A stretch of 64,000 nucleotides of DNA from JACPRL01 sp035573715 (GCA_035573715.1 DATLZZ010000002.1:62001-126000), one strand, 5' to 3'; shown: positions 50,788-60,412, counted from the first letter of the stretch. Numbers and translations: made by a program. Notes: generated by a model not told the origin, from the sequence alone.

Positions 50788-52026
50788 ATGACCCAACGCA
50801 AGAACGGCAACGGAAACGGCAATCCCGCGCTTTATGACGAAGACCTGAACATCGCCCGCATCAAAGTCATCGGCGTGGGCGGGGGCGGCGGCAATGCCGT
50901 CAATCGCATGATTGCCGCTGGGGTCAAGGGCGTCGAGTTCATGGCGGCCAATACCGACCTCCAGGTGCTGAAGCAGTCGAAAGCGCCTCGCAAGCTCCAG
51001 CTTGGCGCCAAGCTGACCAAGGGCCTGGGTGCGGGAGCCAATCCCGAAATCGGCCGCCAAGCGGCGCTGGAAGACACCGACAAGATTTGCGAAGCGCTCG
51101 AAGGCGCAGACATGGTTTTCATCACGGCGGGTCTGGGCGGCGGCACCGGCACCGGCGCGGCACCCATCATCGCCAATCTCGCGCAAGAGCTCGGCGCCTT
51201 GACAGTCGCTGTGGTCACCAAGCCGTTCGCCTTCGAAGGCAAGCGGCGCGCCTTGCAGGCCGAGCAGGGTCTCGCGGAGCTGATTTCCTGCGTCGACACG
51301 CTGATCGCAGTGCCGAACCAGAAGTTGCTCGAAACCGTTGCCCCGGGCACGAGTTTTTTCGAAGCCTTTCGCATTGCCGACGACATTCTGCGGCAGGGCG
51401 TGCAGGGTATCAGCGACATCATCACTGTGCCTGGCGTCATCAACCGCGACTTCGCCGACATCACCACCATCATGAAAGGGCAAGGCTATGCGGTGATGGG
51501 CACGGGAGTGGCTTCCGGGTCGAAGCGCGCCACCGAAGCGGCGCAGCGCGCGGTCGCCAGCCCGCTCCTTGAGGAGGGAATCCAAGGGGCTCGCGGTGTG
51601 CTCATCAACGTCACCGGCTCGTCGGAAATGACGCTGCACGAAGTGCAGGAGGCGTCGTCCCTGGTGCAAAAGGTCGCCCATGAAGACGCCAACATCATCT
51701 TCGGCGCCGTGCATGACGATACAATGAAGGACGCGGTGAAGATCACCGTCATCGCCACCGGCTTCAAGGACGCGGCTCGGCGCCCGCAACCGCAGCCGGC
51801 GGCTACGCTTCGTCCGGCTCTGCCGGCTTCGGGAGTAACGCGTCCGGCTCCACTTGTCACCGGGCCAGTGCTTCCGACTCTGCCGAAGCCGACGCCGGCC
51901 GTGGTGGCCCACACGCCGGTGAAACCCAGCCTTGCCGCTGAGTCGGCGAATCGCGCGCTGCCTCCGGAAGGGACGGATCTGGATGTCCCGGCGTTCGTCC
52001 GCCGCCGTCTGAACGCGGGCCGCTAG
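50788..52026 (+). CDS. ftsZ: Cell division GTPase FtsZ
   Basis: 412 aa tubulin homologue. IKVIGVGGGGGNAVNRMIAAG, FMAANTDLQVL, the tubulin signature GLGGGTGTGAAPIIA, VPNQKLLE, and the T7 loop VINRDFADITTIM. A Pro-rich linker (about 335-390) leads to the C-terminal peptide LDVPAFVRRRLNAG that binds FtsA. Has its own RBS (CAGGAGAGTG). Ends the dcw cluster, six bases from the convergent glycosyltransferase. Confidence 0.98.
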   Translation: MTQRKNGNGNGNPALYDEDLNIARIKVIGVGGGGGNAVNRMIAAGVKGVEFMAANTDLQVLKQSKAPRKLQLGAKLTKGLGAGANPEIGRQAALEDTDKICEALEGADMVFITAGLGGGTGTGAAPIIANLAQELGALTVAVVTKPFAFEGKRRALQAEQGLAELISCVDTLIAVPNQKLLETVAPGTSFFEAFRIADDILRQGVQGISDIITVPGVINRDFADITTIMKGQGYAVMGTGVASGSKRATEAAQRAVASPLLEEGIQGARGVLINVTGSSEMTLHEVQEASSLVQKVAHEDANIIFGAVHDDTMKDAVKITVIATGFKDAARRPQPQPAATLRPALPASGVTRPAPLVTGPVLPTLPKPTPAVVAHTPVKPSLAAESANRALPPEGTDLDVPAFVRRRLNAGR

Positions 52027-52032
52027 AAAGGA

Positions 52033-53175
52033 CTAGGCCGCCGGGACGCCACTGCTCACGGCACTGCGATAGAGTTCGAGAACGCGCTGGACGGATTTCT
52101 CCCAGGAGAATTTCTGTGCGTGTTGCGGTCCGCGCGCTTGTAGGCGCGCACGCAAGTCGGCGTCAAGCAGGACCTGCTGGATGCCGCGGCTGATGTCGAA
52201 CACGTTCTCGGGATTCACGTACACCGCGGCGTCGCCCAGTACCTCGGGTAGCGCCGACGTATTAGCCGCTACCACCGGCGCGCCCAGCGCCATCGCCTCC
52301 AGCGGCGGCAAGCCGAAGCCTTCGTGCAGGGAGGGGAAGACAAAGGCCGCGGCGCGCGAGTAGAAGACGCTCAGCGATTGTGGGGGCACAAAGCCGAGGA
52401 AGCGGACGTGGTGCTGGGTGCGGCTCTGCACCACGGCGCGGCGAAGCTGCGGGTGCTTGGAAAGCTCGTCGCCGATGATGATGAGGTTCAGTCTGCTGTA
52501 TTCCGGGTGCTCGCGCAGCTCTTCCTTCACCAGCGCGAAGGCTTCGATCAGGCGGGGTATGTTTTTTCGCGGCTTGACGTTGCCGGCGTAGAGCAAGTAC
52601 GGGCCCTGAACGGAGTAGCGGTTCAACGTGCGGTCAATCTCTTCCGGCGACGGGCGCTGCTCTAGGCGCGTGTCCAGCGCGTTGTAGATCACTTCAATCC
52701 TGTCGGGCGGCAGGCCGAAGAGCGATTGGAGGTCGCGCCGCGTGGCTTCCGAGACGCTGAGCACACGCCAGGCGCGCCGCAGGCCGCTGCGAGTGCGATA
52801 GAAAAGGAGTAGTTCGCGCAGCGAGAAGCCATTGGCCGACACGTCGAAGAACTCGGATGTGTCGTGGACGGTGAGGATGTGGCGGCAGGGGATCAGCCAG
52901 GGGGCCATGAGATAGGGAGTGTGCAGGAGTTGAGCGCGATGGCGGCGCAGAAGCCAGTCCAGGCGCGCGTCGTGGCGCAGACCGTCGACGTCGATCTGAA
53001 ATTCGAGCAGGGAAAAGTTGGCGGGCAGCGGCAGGAGCTCGTTCCAATCCGGCTGGCGCCCGAGAAGAAGGTACTGGCTTTCAGTATCGAGCCGCGCCAG
53101 GGTGCGGACGAGGTTGCGGGTATAAGTGCCGACGCCGAAGTCGTGCACGCGGCGGATATCAATCGCGACCCTCAT
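52033..53175 (-). CDS. GT4-family glycosyltransferase
   Basis: 380 aa GT-B enzyme. MRVAIDIRRVHDFGVGTYTR at the N-terminus, YLLYAGNVKPRKNIPRLIEA for the donor domain, and the family E-x7-E in PSLHEGFGLPPLEAMALGAP, followed by VVAANTSALPEVLGDAAVYV. Typical of mannosyl/glucosyl transferases of surface polysaccharides. Donor and acceptor are unknown. ATG 53175 has GAGGTGG upstream. It lies just downstream of glyA but is probably functionally separate. Confidence 0.93.
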   Translation of the reverse strand: MRVAIDIRRVHDFGVGTYTRNLVRTLARLDTESQYLLLGRQPDWNELLPLPANFSLLEFQIDVDGLRHDARLDWLLRRHRAQLLHTPYLMAPWLIPCRHILTVHDTSEFFDVSANGFSLRELLLFYRTRSGLRRAWRVLSVSEATRRDLQSLFGLPPDRIEVIYNALDTRLEQRPSPEEIDRTLNRYSVQGPYLLYAGNVKPRKNIPRLIEAFALVKEELREHPEYSRLNLIIIGDELSKHPQLRRAVVQSRTQHHVRFLGFVPPQSLSVFYSRAAAFVFPSLHEGFGLPPLEAMALGAPVVAANTSALPEVLGDAAVYVNPENVFDISRGIQQVLLDADLRARLQARGPQHAQKFSWEKSVQRVLELYRSAVSSGVPAA

Positions 53176-53203
53176 CAACCACCTCGCGGGTTCGGGACGC
53201 GGC

Positions 53204-54499
53204 TCAATCGGAGCTGGCGGCGGCTGCAATCTCCTGCAAGCGAAGCGAGTAGAGCGGGAAGCGCGCGGTCAGCTCACCGACCTGGGCGCGGATGCGCTGG
53301 ATGGCGGCCTCATCGCCGAGGCGCTCGAGGGCGTCGGCGATCCAGTTGCCAATTTGCTCCATCTCGGGCTCCTCCATCCCGCGCGAGGTGAGCGCCGGCG
53401 TGCCGATGCGGATGCCGCTGGCCTTGAGCGGCGGCAGCTCGTCAAAGGGAATCGCATTCTTGTTGACGGTGATGCCGGCCTTCTCCAGCCACGCTTCGGC
53501 GTCGCGGCCCATGATACCGCGCTTGTAGACATCCACCAGCATGAGATGCGTGTCGGTGCCGCCGGAGACGATGCGGAAGCCGCGCGCCACCAGCGTTTCC
53601 GCGAGCCTCTTGGCGTTGGCAACAACCTGCTGCGCATAAGTCCTGAACTCTGGTTCCATCGCCTCCTTCAAGCACACTGCTTTGGCGGCGATGACGTGCA
53701 CCAGCGGGCCACCCTGCTCGCCGGGGAAAACGACGCGGTCCAAATCCTTGGCGAACTGTTCGCGGCAGAGAATCAAGCCGGCGCGTGGGCCGCGCAACGT
53801 TTTGTGCGTGGTGGTGGTGACGAAGTGCGCGTGCGGCACCGGATTGGGATGGACGCCGCCGGCCACTAGCCCGGCGATATGCGCCATGTCCATCATGAAC
53901 AGGCACTCGGCCTTTTGCGCAATGGCGGCGAGGCGCGAAAAGTCAATGATGCGCGGGTAGGCGCTGGCACCGGCGACCAGCAGCTTGGGCCTGTGCTCCA
54001 GCGCTAGTTTTTCAACTTCATCGTAATCGATGGTCTCCGTGTCGCGGCGCACGCCGTAGGGGACGAACTTGTAGTGTTTGCCGGAAAAGTTAAGCGGGTG
54101 GCCGTGGCTCAGGTGGCCGCCGTGGCTGAGGTTCATTCCCAGTACGACGTCGCCTTCCTTGAGCACGGTTTCATAGACGGCGATGTTGGCCTGGGTTCCG
54201 GAGTGCGGCTGGACGTTGGCGTGCTCGGCACCGAAGAGTTTCTTGGCGCGCCCGCGCGCCAGGCTTTCGACCACGTCGACAAACTGGCAGCCGCCGTAGT
54301 AGCGCCGGCCGGGGTAGCCTTCGGCGTACTTGTTGGTGAAGACGGATCCGGTGGCCTGGAGCACGGCTTCGCTGGTGAAGTTCTCCGAGGCGATGAGCTC
54401 GAGCGTTTCCGCCTGGCGGCGGGTTTCGCCGCAGATGGCGTCGTAGACCTCGGGGTCGACCTCGCGCAGGGAGCGGTTCATTCGTTCGGCCGCTTTCAT
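53204..54499 (-). CDS. glyA: Serine hydroxymethyltransferase
   Basis: 431 aa PLP enzyme interconverting serine and glycine with tetrahydrofolate. ELIASENFTSEAVLQATGSV, YYGGCQFVDVVE, QPHSGTQANIAVYE, DMAHIAGLVAGGVHPNPVP, and PLP Lys233 in VTTTTHKTLRGPRAGLIL. The start overlaps the rpiB stop as TGATG. Confidence 0.97.
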   Translation of the reverse strand: MKAAERMNRSLREVDPEVYDAICGETRRQAETLELIASENFTSEAVLQATGSVFTNKYAEGYPGRRYYGGCQFVDVVESLARGRAKKLFGAEHANVQPHSGTQANIAVYETVLKEGDVVLGMNLSHGGHLSHGHPLNFSGKHYKFVPYGVRRDTETIDYDEVEKLALEHRPKLLVAGASAYPRIIDFSRLAAIAQKAECLFMMDMAHIAGLVAGGVHPNPVPHAHFVTTTTHKTLRGPRAGLILCREQFAKDLDRVVFPGEQGGPLVHVIAAKAVCLKEAMEPEFRTYAQQVVANAKRLAETLVARGFRIVSGGTDTHLMLVDVYKRGIMGRDAEAWLEKAGITVNKNAIPFDELPPLKASGIRIGTPALTSRGMEEPEMEQIGNWIADALERLGDEAAIQRIRAQVGELTARFPLYSLRLQEIAAAASSD

Positions 54500-54975
54500 C
54501 AGGACGCGACCGCGGACTGGCAGCGGTCAATCTCGGAGATTTTGTCGATGCGGCGCTGGTGGCGGCCGCCGCTAAACTTTGTCTTGAGCCACTCGCGGAC
54601 GATGGCGACGGCGTGGTCAGCATCTACCACGCGCGCTCCGACGCAAAGCACGTTCGCATCGGTGTGCTCGGCAGCCATGCGGGCGGTATAGGTGTCGTTG
54701 CACGTGGCGGCGCGAATGCCACGGAATTTGTTGGCGGTGATGGCCATGCCGATGCCCGTACCGCAGACCAGGATGCCGCGGTTGGTCTCTGCCTGTGCGA
54801 CGCTGCGCGCCACTTGGCGGGCGTAGTCGGGGTAGTCCACCGAGTCGGCGGTGTGCGTGCCGAAATCGATGACCTCAAAGCCTTCCTTCTGCAGTTCTTC
54901 CTTTATTCGCTCCTTAACCTGGAAGCCGGCGTGGTCGGCGCCGAGAGCGATGCGTGGGGCGATTTTTTTGGTCAT
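54499..54975 (-). CDS. rpiB: Ribose-5-phosphate isomerase B
   Basis: 158 aa. Pentose phosphate isomerase of the LacAB/RpiB type. GADHAGFQVKERIKEEL, FGTHTADSVDYPDYARQVA, the active-site Cys in VCGTGIGMAITANKFRGIR, and EHTDANVLCVGARVV. ATG 54975 follows AAGGAAT. The upstream in-frame residues look non-coding. Confidence 0.96.
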   Translation of the reverse strand: MTKKIAPRIALGADHAGFQVKERIKEELQKEGFEVIDFGTHTADSVDYPDYARQVARSVAQAETNRGILVCGTGIGMAITANKFRGIRAATCNDTYTARMAAEHTDANVLCVGARVVDADHAVAIVREWLKTKFSGGRHQRRIDKISEIDRCQSAVAS

Positions 54976-55034
54976 GGGATTCCTTTCTTCGCGATTCTCG
55001 CACAAGTCTCGGAGCCCTTCAAGCGCAGCGAGGC

Positions 55035-55382
55035 TCAGGGTTTTTTCTGGGGTGTTTGGGAGTCGGACGGCGGAGTTGGCTCGGGCAGCGTAATGACGCG
55101 CTCGCCCGGGCGGGCCATCTTCAATTGCTCGCGGGCGGCGCGCTCCACGGCACGCGGGTCGCTCTTCAGCTCTTCAATCTCGCGGGTCAGGCGGCGGTTT
55201 TCTTCTTCCAGGCGTTGAATCTCAGTTTCGAGGCGCTGCATTTCCTGACGCTGGCGGCGAAGCGCCAGGTAGCCGTGGTCACCGAAAACCGAATGGACGA
55301 CGAGCGCCAGCAGCCCGAGGGCGATAAGGCTCATCCACAGTCGGCGGCGGACGGGGATGGGGCGCGCTGGCGCAGGACTCAT
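55035..55382 (-). CDS. FtsB/DivIC-like septum formation initiator
   Basis: 115 aa: basic N-terminus, TM helix (about 16-34), then a heptad-rich coiled coil (RQRQEMQRLETEIQRLEEEN) and the FtsB/DivIC end motif DPRAVERAAREQLKMARPGE. Pro-rich tail. A divisome partner for FtsL and FtsQ encoded outside the dcw cluster. Its start overlaps the pgm stop as ATGA. Confidence 0.88.
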   Translation of the reverse strand: MSPAPARPIPVRRRLWMSLIALGLLALVVHSVFGDHGYLALRRQRQEMQRLETEIQRLEEENRRLTREIEELKSDPRAVERAAREQLKMARPGERVITLPEPTPPSDSQTPQKKP

Positions 55383-56794
55383 TCGAGCACAAACCTCTTA
55401 GCGGCTTCGACCAGCGCCTGCGTGTCCTTCTCCGAGTGCGCTTCGCAGTAGCAGCGCACCACCGGCTCGGTGCCGGAGAGCCGCAGCAGCACCCAGGAGT
55501 CGTCGGCGAAAAGCAACTTGAGTCCGTCGGTGCGGTTGACGCCGGCCACGGCGCGGCCGTCGAAGTTCTTCGGGTCGCGCCGGATGCGTTCCACGGTGCG
55601 CTGGCGAGCGGCGTCGTCGAGATGCAAGTTGACGCGCACGGGATAGTAGGCACCGACTTTTTTAAAGAGCGCGCGCAACTGCTCGCCTAGCGAAGCGCCA
55701 CGGCGCGCTACCATCTCTGCCACCAGCAGGCAGGCGAGGATCCCATCCTTCTCCGGCACGTGGCCGAAGATGCTCAAGCCGGCGCTCTCCTCGCCGCCAA
55801 TGGTGATCTTGTCCTGCAGGATGAGCTCGCCGATGTACTTGAAGCCGACCGGCGTCTCATAGAGGGGAACGTTATGGTGGCGGGCCACGGCGTCGACCAG
55901 GTGCGTGGTGGCGACGCTGCGGGCGACGCCGCGCGGCCAGTCGGGCCGCGTTTCGAGCAGGTAGTCGAGCAGCAGAGCAACGATGTGGTTGGGCGAAATG
56001 TAGGTTCCGTCGCCATCGAGGATGCCGAACCGGTCGGCGTCGCCGTCGGTCGAAAGCCCCACCTGGGCGCCGCGCTCGCGCACAAGCTGGCACAGCGGCT
56101 CCAGGATGTGATCGGCAGGTTCGGGTGGATGCCCGCCGAAAAGAACGTCGCGGTGGGTGTGGAGGGTGTGCACGGAGATGCCGAGTTCGCCGAGAAAGTG
56201 GTCTAGGTAGCCTTTGCCGGTGCCATAGAGCGGGTCATAGGCCACGCGCAGCCCAGCGCGCTTCATCACATTCACGTCCACTTTCTTGGCCAGTACCTCG
56301 AGGTAGGCGGGACGGGCGTCGATTTCTTCAACCATGTTTTCCGGTGCCGGGGCCGGTTCGGGCACGCCTTCGGCCTGGTGGCGCGCCGCCAAGCGCTCCA
56401 GCTGCTTTGTCACCTCGGGCAGTGCGGGAGCGCCGTTGGGTGTGGAGAACTTGATGCCGTTGTACTCGGGCGGATTGTGGCTGGCGGTGAAGTTGATGCC
56501 GCCATCGGTCTGGCGGCGGCGAATCTCGTAGGCGATGGTCGGCGTGGGCGTGAAGTCTTGGCAACGCAGGCTGGCCACACGGCGCGCTGCCAGAACGTTG
56601 ACGGCGGTGCGGGCGAACTCGGGGGAGAAGAAGCGCGTATCGTAACCGACAATCAGCCGCGGGTTGTCGCGGTTCTGCGCCCGCACGTAGTCGGCGATAG
56701 CGGCGACGGCGGCGCGCACGTTGTCAAAGGTGAAATCCTCCGCGATGATCCCGCGCCAGCCCGACGTCCCGAAATGAATCTGCTTGAGCGTCAT
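55379..56794 (-). CDS. Phosphoglucomutase/phosphomannomutase family enzyme
   Basis: 471 aa alpha-D-phosphohexomutase. HFGTSGWRGIIAEDFTFDNV, the phosphoserine loop GINFTASHNPPEYNGIKF, metal loop STDGDADRFGILD, sugar loop GGEESAGLSIFGHVPEKDG, and phosphate-binding LRLSGTEPVVRCYCEA. GEESAG is usual for phosphoglucomutase-like members, but the sugar (glucose, mannose or glucosamine) cannot be fixed from sequence. Preceded by a strong promoter only eight bases from the ATG. Confidence 0.94.
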   Translation of the reverse strand: MTLKQIHFGTSGWRGIIAEDFTFDNVRAAVAAIADYVRAQNRDNPRLIVGYDTRFFSPEFARTAVNVLAARRVASLRCQDFTPTPTIAYEIRRRQTDGGINFTASHNPPEYNGIKFSTPNGAPALPEVTKQLERLAARHQAEGVPEPAPAPENMVEEIDARPAYLEVLAKKVDVNVMKRAGLRVAYDPLYGTGKGYLDHFLGELGISVHTLHTHRDVLFGGHPPEPADHILEPLCQLVRERGAQVGLSTDGDADRFGILDGDGTYISPNHIVALLLDYLLETRPDWPRGVARSVATTHLVDAVARHHNVPLYETPVGFKYIGELILQDKITIGGEESAGLSIFGHVPEKDGILACLLVAEMVARRGASLGEQLRALFKKVGAYYPVRVNLHLDDAARQRTVERIRRDPKNFDGRAVAGVNRTDGLKLLFADDSWVLLRLSGTEPVVRCYCEAHSEKDTQALVEAAKRFVLE

Positions 56795-56802
56795 TGGGGC
56801 GT

Positions 56803-56831
56803 ATTGTATCGTGGAGCACAGCCGGGGGCAA
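56803..56831 (-). promoter_or_regulatory. Promoter of pgm-ftsB
   Basis: Reverse strand TTGCCC (56831-56826), 17-base spacer, TACAAT (56808-56803). Eight bases remain to the ATG, so the mRNA leader would be near zero. Confidence 0.65.
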
Positions 56832-56850
56832 ACAGCTTGGTGAGGTTTCT

Positions 56851-57231
56851 ATGACGGACAAAGTTGTGATTCTGGCCACCTGTGGCTCCGGCAAAGAGGC
56901 GAAGCGGATTGCCCAGGCACTGGTGGAGCAGCGGCTGGCGGCGTGCGTCAACCTCAGCCGCCCGATTCGTTCGGTGTACCGCTGGCAAGGGGAAGTGCGC
57001 GACGAACCCGAGGTGCTGCTCATCATCAAGACGGTGCGCGGCTTGTTCGACGCCGTGCGGCGCACGGTGGAAAAGCTGCATAGTTATCAGGTTCCGGAAG
57101 TGATCTGCCTGCCCATCATTGACGGCGCACCAAATTACCTGAACTGGCTGAGTGGGGCAGTGACTGAGGAGCCCGAGCCGGTGATTGTCGAGCCGGAGCG
57201 CGCGAAGCCGGGGAAGAGCAGGAGACGCTAA
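56851..57231 (+). CDS. cutA: CutA1-like divalent-ion tolerance protein
   Basis: 126 aa trimeric PII-like fold. ATCGSGKEAKRIAQALVEQRLAACVNL near the N-terminus, then SVYRWQGEVRDEPEVLLIIKT and VPEVICLPIIDGAPNYLNWL, all standard CutA1 landmarks. A Lys/Arg tail follows. Role in metal tolerance is reported, but the mechanism is unclear. Fifteen bases before corA, so a metal-linked pair is likely. Confidence 0.95.
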   Translation: MTDKVVILATCGSGKEAKRIAQALVEQRLAACVNLSRPIRSVYRWQGEVRDEPEVLLIIKTVRGLFDAVRRTVEKLHSYQVPEVICLPIIDGAPNYLNWLSGAVTEEPEPVIVEPERAKPGKSRRR

Positions 57232-57245
57232 GGAGCGAATCGCGG

Positions 57246-58202
57246 ATGGATCAGCCGATTGAAGCCAAGCCTGCCGCTGCGCCGCCAACGGCGTCCGAGC
57301 TGGCAGCGGTCGAAATCCATCGCAGCCCGCATCTGCGCTGGTACCACCTCGAAGAGCCCGAATCGCCGGTGCTTGACCGTCTGGCGCAGGAGTTCGGCTT
57401 TCATGAGCTGGAAATCGAAGACTGCCGCCACCTGCGGCACACGGCCAAGCTGGAGGAATACGAGAATCACATTTTCCTGATCAGCAACACGATTCACTTC
57501 GTGCCGGAAACGCTGGGGGTGTGGTTCGGTGAGCTGGATATTTTCCTCGGGCAGGACTTCGTGGTGACGGTGCACGCCGGGCCGACGCGCTCGGTGCGCG
57601 AGACGCTTCCGCGCGTGCAGAGTATAACCAAGATGCAGCGGCCCGACCGGGTGGTGCACTCGCTGCTCGACAACATGGTGGATCGGTACCTGCCGGTGCT
57701 GGACGAAATTGGCGACCGCATCTGCCAGATAGAAGATGAAATCCACGCGTCGCCCACGCCCAAGACCCTGGAGGATATCTTTGCCTTGCGGCGCGGCCTG
57801 ACCGAGTTCCGGCGCGTGCTGGCCAGCATGCGGGAAATGGTGAACGCAGTGATGCGCTTGCGGGCCCCCTACTTCCGGGCCGACATGGCGGCTTACTGGC
57901 GCGACCTTTACGACCACATCATCCGGGCGATGGCGGAGATTGAATTGCAACGGGAACTGCTGGCCAGCGTGCTGGAGGTCTACCTGACCTCAACCGCCAA
58001 CCGCACCAACGAAATCATGAAGGTTCTGACCATCTACGCCACCATCGTCCTGCCGATGGTGGTCATCACCGGCTACTTCGGGATGAACTTCGAGCACTTG
58101 CCGTTCATGGAGTGGCGTTACGGCGTGCACATCGTGAACGGGTTGATGATCGGGCTTACGGTGGGCTTGCTGCTCTACTTCCGCAAGAAGCGCTGGATGT
58201 AG
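57246..58202 (+). CDS. corA: CorA-family magnesium/divalent cation channel
   Basis: 318 aa. Large cytoplasmic N-terminal domain, long helix with TEFRRVLASMREMVNAVMRL, then two C-terminal TM helices. The selectivity motif GMN is in ITGYFGMNFEHLPFMEW (about residues 279-281). The basic C-terminus RKKRWM is typical. Homopentameric Mg2+ (or Co2+/Ni2+) channel. Ends six bases from the convergent PLP enzyme. Confidence 0.96.
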   Translation: MDQPIEAKPAAAPPTASELAAVEIHRSPHLRWYHLEEPESPVLDRLAQEFGFHELEIEDCRHLRHTAKLEEYENHIFLISNTIHFVPETLGVWFGELDIFLGQDFVVTVHAGPTRSVRETLPRVQSITKMQRPDRVVHSLLDNMVDRYLPVLDEIGDRICQIEDEIHASPTPKTLEDIFALRRGLTEFRRVLASMREMVNAVMRLRAPYFRADMAAYWRDLYDHIIRAMAEIELQRELLASVLEVYLTSTANRTNEIMKVLTIYATIVLPMVVITGYFGMNFEHLPFMEWRYGVHIVNGLMIGLTVGLLLYFRKKRWM

Positions 58203-58208
58203 CGCCCT

Positions 58209-59348
58209 TCAGACATGGCTGAGCGCGCGGTCGAGGTCGGCGATCAAGTCTTCCACGTCTTCGATTCCGGTTGAAATCCGCACCAGGCCGTCGGTAATGC
58301 CAATCTTGGCACGCTCTTCGGGCGGTACGGAGGCGTGGGTCATGGTAGCAGGGTGCGAGATGAGGGTTTCGACGCCCCCCAGGCTTTCCCCCAGCGAGCA
58401 GACCTTCACCTGGCGCAGCATGCGCTGCGCGGCTTCCAGCGAGCCGAGCTCGAACGACAGCATGGCGCCGAAGCCTTTCATCTGCTTTTTGGCCAGTTCG
58501 TGCTGCGGGTGGGACTTGAGGCCGGGGTAGTAGACGCGCTTAACCTTGGGGTGTCTTTCCAGAAACTCCGCGATGAACTGCGCGTTCTTGTTGTGCTGCT
58601 CCATGCGCACGGCCAGCGTCTTGACGCCGCGCAGCACGAGCCAGCAATCCATCGGGCCGAGAATGGCGCCGGCAGATTTCTGGATGAGGTAGAGCCGGTC
58701 GCGGTCATCCTGGTGGCGCAGAGCGACGGCGCCACCGATGGAATCGCTGTGGCCGTTGAGGAACTTGGTGGTGGAATGCACGACCATGTCGGCGCCGTAT
58801 TCGAGCGGCCGCTGGAGATACGGGCTCATGAAGGTGTTGTCCACAACGAGCTTGAGGTTGTGGGCGCGGGCAATGCGGTTCATCGCAGCTAGATCGCTGA
58901 TTTCCATCGTCGGGTTGGTGGGGGTTTCCACGTAGAGCATCCGCGTGTTCTTCTTCACCGCCTTCTCAACATTCTCAGGGTAAGTGGTATCAATCCAGCT
59001 CACCTCCAGCCCGAAGTTCACCAGAATGCGAGTGAAGAGCCGGTAGACGCCGCCATACACGGCGTGGGAGCAGATGACGTGGTCGCCGGTCTTGAGCAGG
59101 GTCATGATGGCGTTGATGGCGGCCATGCCGGAGGCGAAGGCCAGCGCGTGCGCGCCGCCTTCCAGCTTGGCGAGATTCTTCTCCAGTGCGGCGCGAGTGG
59201 GGTTGCCGGAGCGCGCGTACTCGTAGCCCTTGTGTTTGCCCAGCTCCTCCTGGACGTAAGTGGAGGTCTGGTAGATGGGCACGATGATGGCGCCGGTGGA
59301 GGGATCGGGCTCCTGGCCGGCGTGGATGGCGTCGGTGGCAAACCCCAT
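58209..59348 (-). CDS. Cys/Met metabolism PLP enzyme, cystathionine gamma-synthase/lyase type
   Basis: 379 aa. TDAIHAGQEPDPSTGAIIVP, YQTSTYVQEELG, GYEYARSGNPTRAALEKNLA, ETPTNPTMEISDLAAM, PLP Lys195 in VVHSTTKFLNGHSDSIGG, and SLGESLGGVETLISHPATMT. Synthase (metB) and lyase (mccB/metC-like) cannot be separated reliably by sequence alone. ATG 59348 follows GAGGAG at six bases. Confidence 0.93.
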   Translation of the reverse strand: MGFATDAIHAGQEPDPSTGAIIVPIYQTSTYVQEELGKHKGYEYARSGNPTRAALEKNLAKLEGGAHALAFASGMAAINAIMTLLKTGDHVICSHAVYGGVYRLFTRILVNFGLEVSWIDTTYPENVEKAVKKNTRMLYVETPTNPTMEISDLAAMNRIARAHNLKLVVDNTFMSPYLQRPLEYGADMVVHSTTKFLNGHSDSIGGAVALRHQDDRDRLYLIQKSAGAILGPMDCWLVLRGVKTLAVRMEQHNKNAQFIAEFLERHPKVKRVYYPGLKSHPQHELAKKQMKGFGAMLSFELGSLEAAQRMLRQVKVCSLGESLGGVETLISHPATMTHASVPPEERAKIGITDGLVRISTGIEDVEDLIADLDRALSHV

Positions 59349-59387
59349 GAGCAACTCCTCTGGCGGGTTCTGCCCGCCGCTGGGTCG

Positions 59388-59396
59388 TGCTAGAAT
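59388..59396 (+). promoter_or_regulatory. Extended -10 promoter upstream of the M48 gene
   Basis: TGCTAGAAT at 59388-59396 is an extended -10 box; the -35 is weak. It lies in the divergent gap between the PLP enzyme and the M48 protease. Confidence 0.45.
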
Positions 59397-59458
59397 TCAA
59401 AGAGCGCAGGCGAAGTACAGTAGCACGGCGGCCTCGGCTCTGTCCAAGCAGGGGGGCG

Positions 59459-60412
59459 ATGGCGGCAGTGAAGATGGCACGACACGCCAAGACGATTGCA
59501 ATCCTGGCCGCCGTGGTTCTGTTTGCGGTGCCCGCCCGGGCGCAAAAGAACAAGGACATCGAAAGAATCGGCGAGCGGGACATCAACAAGGGCTCGGTCA
59601 ATTTCTATTCCCTGGAGCGGGAGATTGCGCTGGGCCAGCAACTCTCGGCACAGGTGGAGGCGAGCTCGCGGCTGCTGCGTGATTCGCGAGTGCAGAGGTT
59701 CGTGGACGATGTGGTGCAGAACCTGGTGCGGAACTCGGATTCGCAGGTGCCTTTCACGGTGAAAATCATCGACTCCGATGAAGTGAACGCCTTTGCGCTG
59801 CCCGGTGGCTACCTCTACGTCAACACGGGGTTGATCCTGGAGGCGGAGACGGAGTCGGAGCTGGCCGGGGTGCTGGCGCATGAGATCGCGCACGTAACTG
59901 CTCGGCACACGACCAAGCAGGCCAGCAAGCGCACGCTGATGGAGCTATTGTCGATTCCGCTGCTTTTCGTCGGCGGGCCCGTGGCCTACGGCGTCCAGCA
60001 GGCGATGGGGCTGGCAGTACCGCTGGCGTTTCTGAAGTTCAGCCGCAACGCCGAGCGCGAGGCCGACTATCTGGGCTTGCAGTACGCCTACGCGGCGAAC
60101 TACGACCCGACGGCGATGGTGGATTTTCTCGAGCGGATGGGGCAGAAGGAGCGGAGCCGGGTGCCGATGGCGTTTTCCAGCCACCCGATGACGAAAGATC
60201 GCATCCAGCGAGCGCAGACGGAAATTGCCACGATACTCCCAGAGCGGCCGGAGCACGTGGTCTCCACCTCGCGCTTTGAGGTGGTGAAGAACAACCTGCA
60301 ACGCCTTCAGCACGCCAACTGGGTGTACGCCGGCGACGACCGCGAAGGCCCGCGGCTGCGCCGTCGCACCGACCCCGAAACGGCGGAAAAGAAGGGCGGG
60401 GAAGACCGATGA
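59459..60412 (+). CDS. Exported M48-family zinc metallopeptidase
   Basis: 317 aa. N-terminal signal peptide (IAILAAVVLFAVPARAQ). The zinc site HEIAH is in LAGVLAHEIAHVTARHTTKQ (about residue 141), with the third ligand Glu in RNAEREADYLGLQYAY. FALPGGYLYVNTGLI precedes it, as in BepA/LoiP-like periplasmic M48 enzymes. Probable outer-membrane protein quality control. Start 59459 or ATG 59474. Stop overlaps the next start as ATGA. Confidence 0.92.
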   Translation: MAAVKMARHAKTIAILAAVVLFAVPARAQKNKDIERIGERDINKGSVNFYSLEREIALGQQLSAQVEASSRLLRDSRVQRFVDDVVQNLVRNSDSQVPFTVKIIDSDEVNAFALPGGYLYVNTGLILEAETESELAGVLAHEIAHVTARHTTKQASKRTLMELLSIPLLFVGGPVAYGVQQAMGLAVPLAFLKFSRNAEREADYLGLQYAYAANYDPTAMVDFLERMGQKERSRVPMAFSSHPMTKDRIQRAQTEIATILPERPEHVVSTSRFEVVKNNLQRLQHANWVYAGDDREGPRLRRRTDPETAEKKGGEDR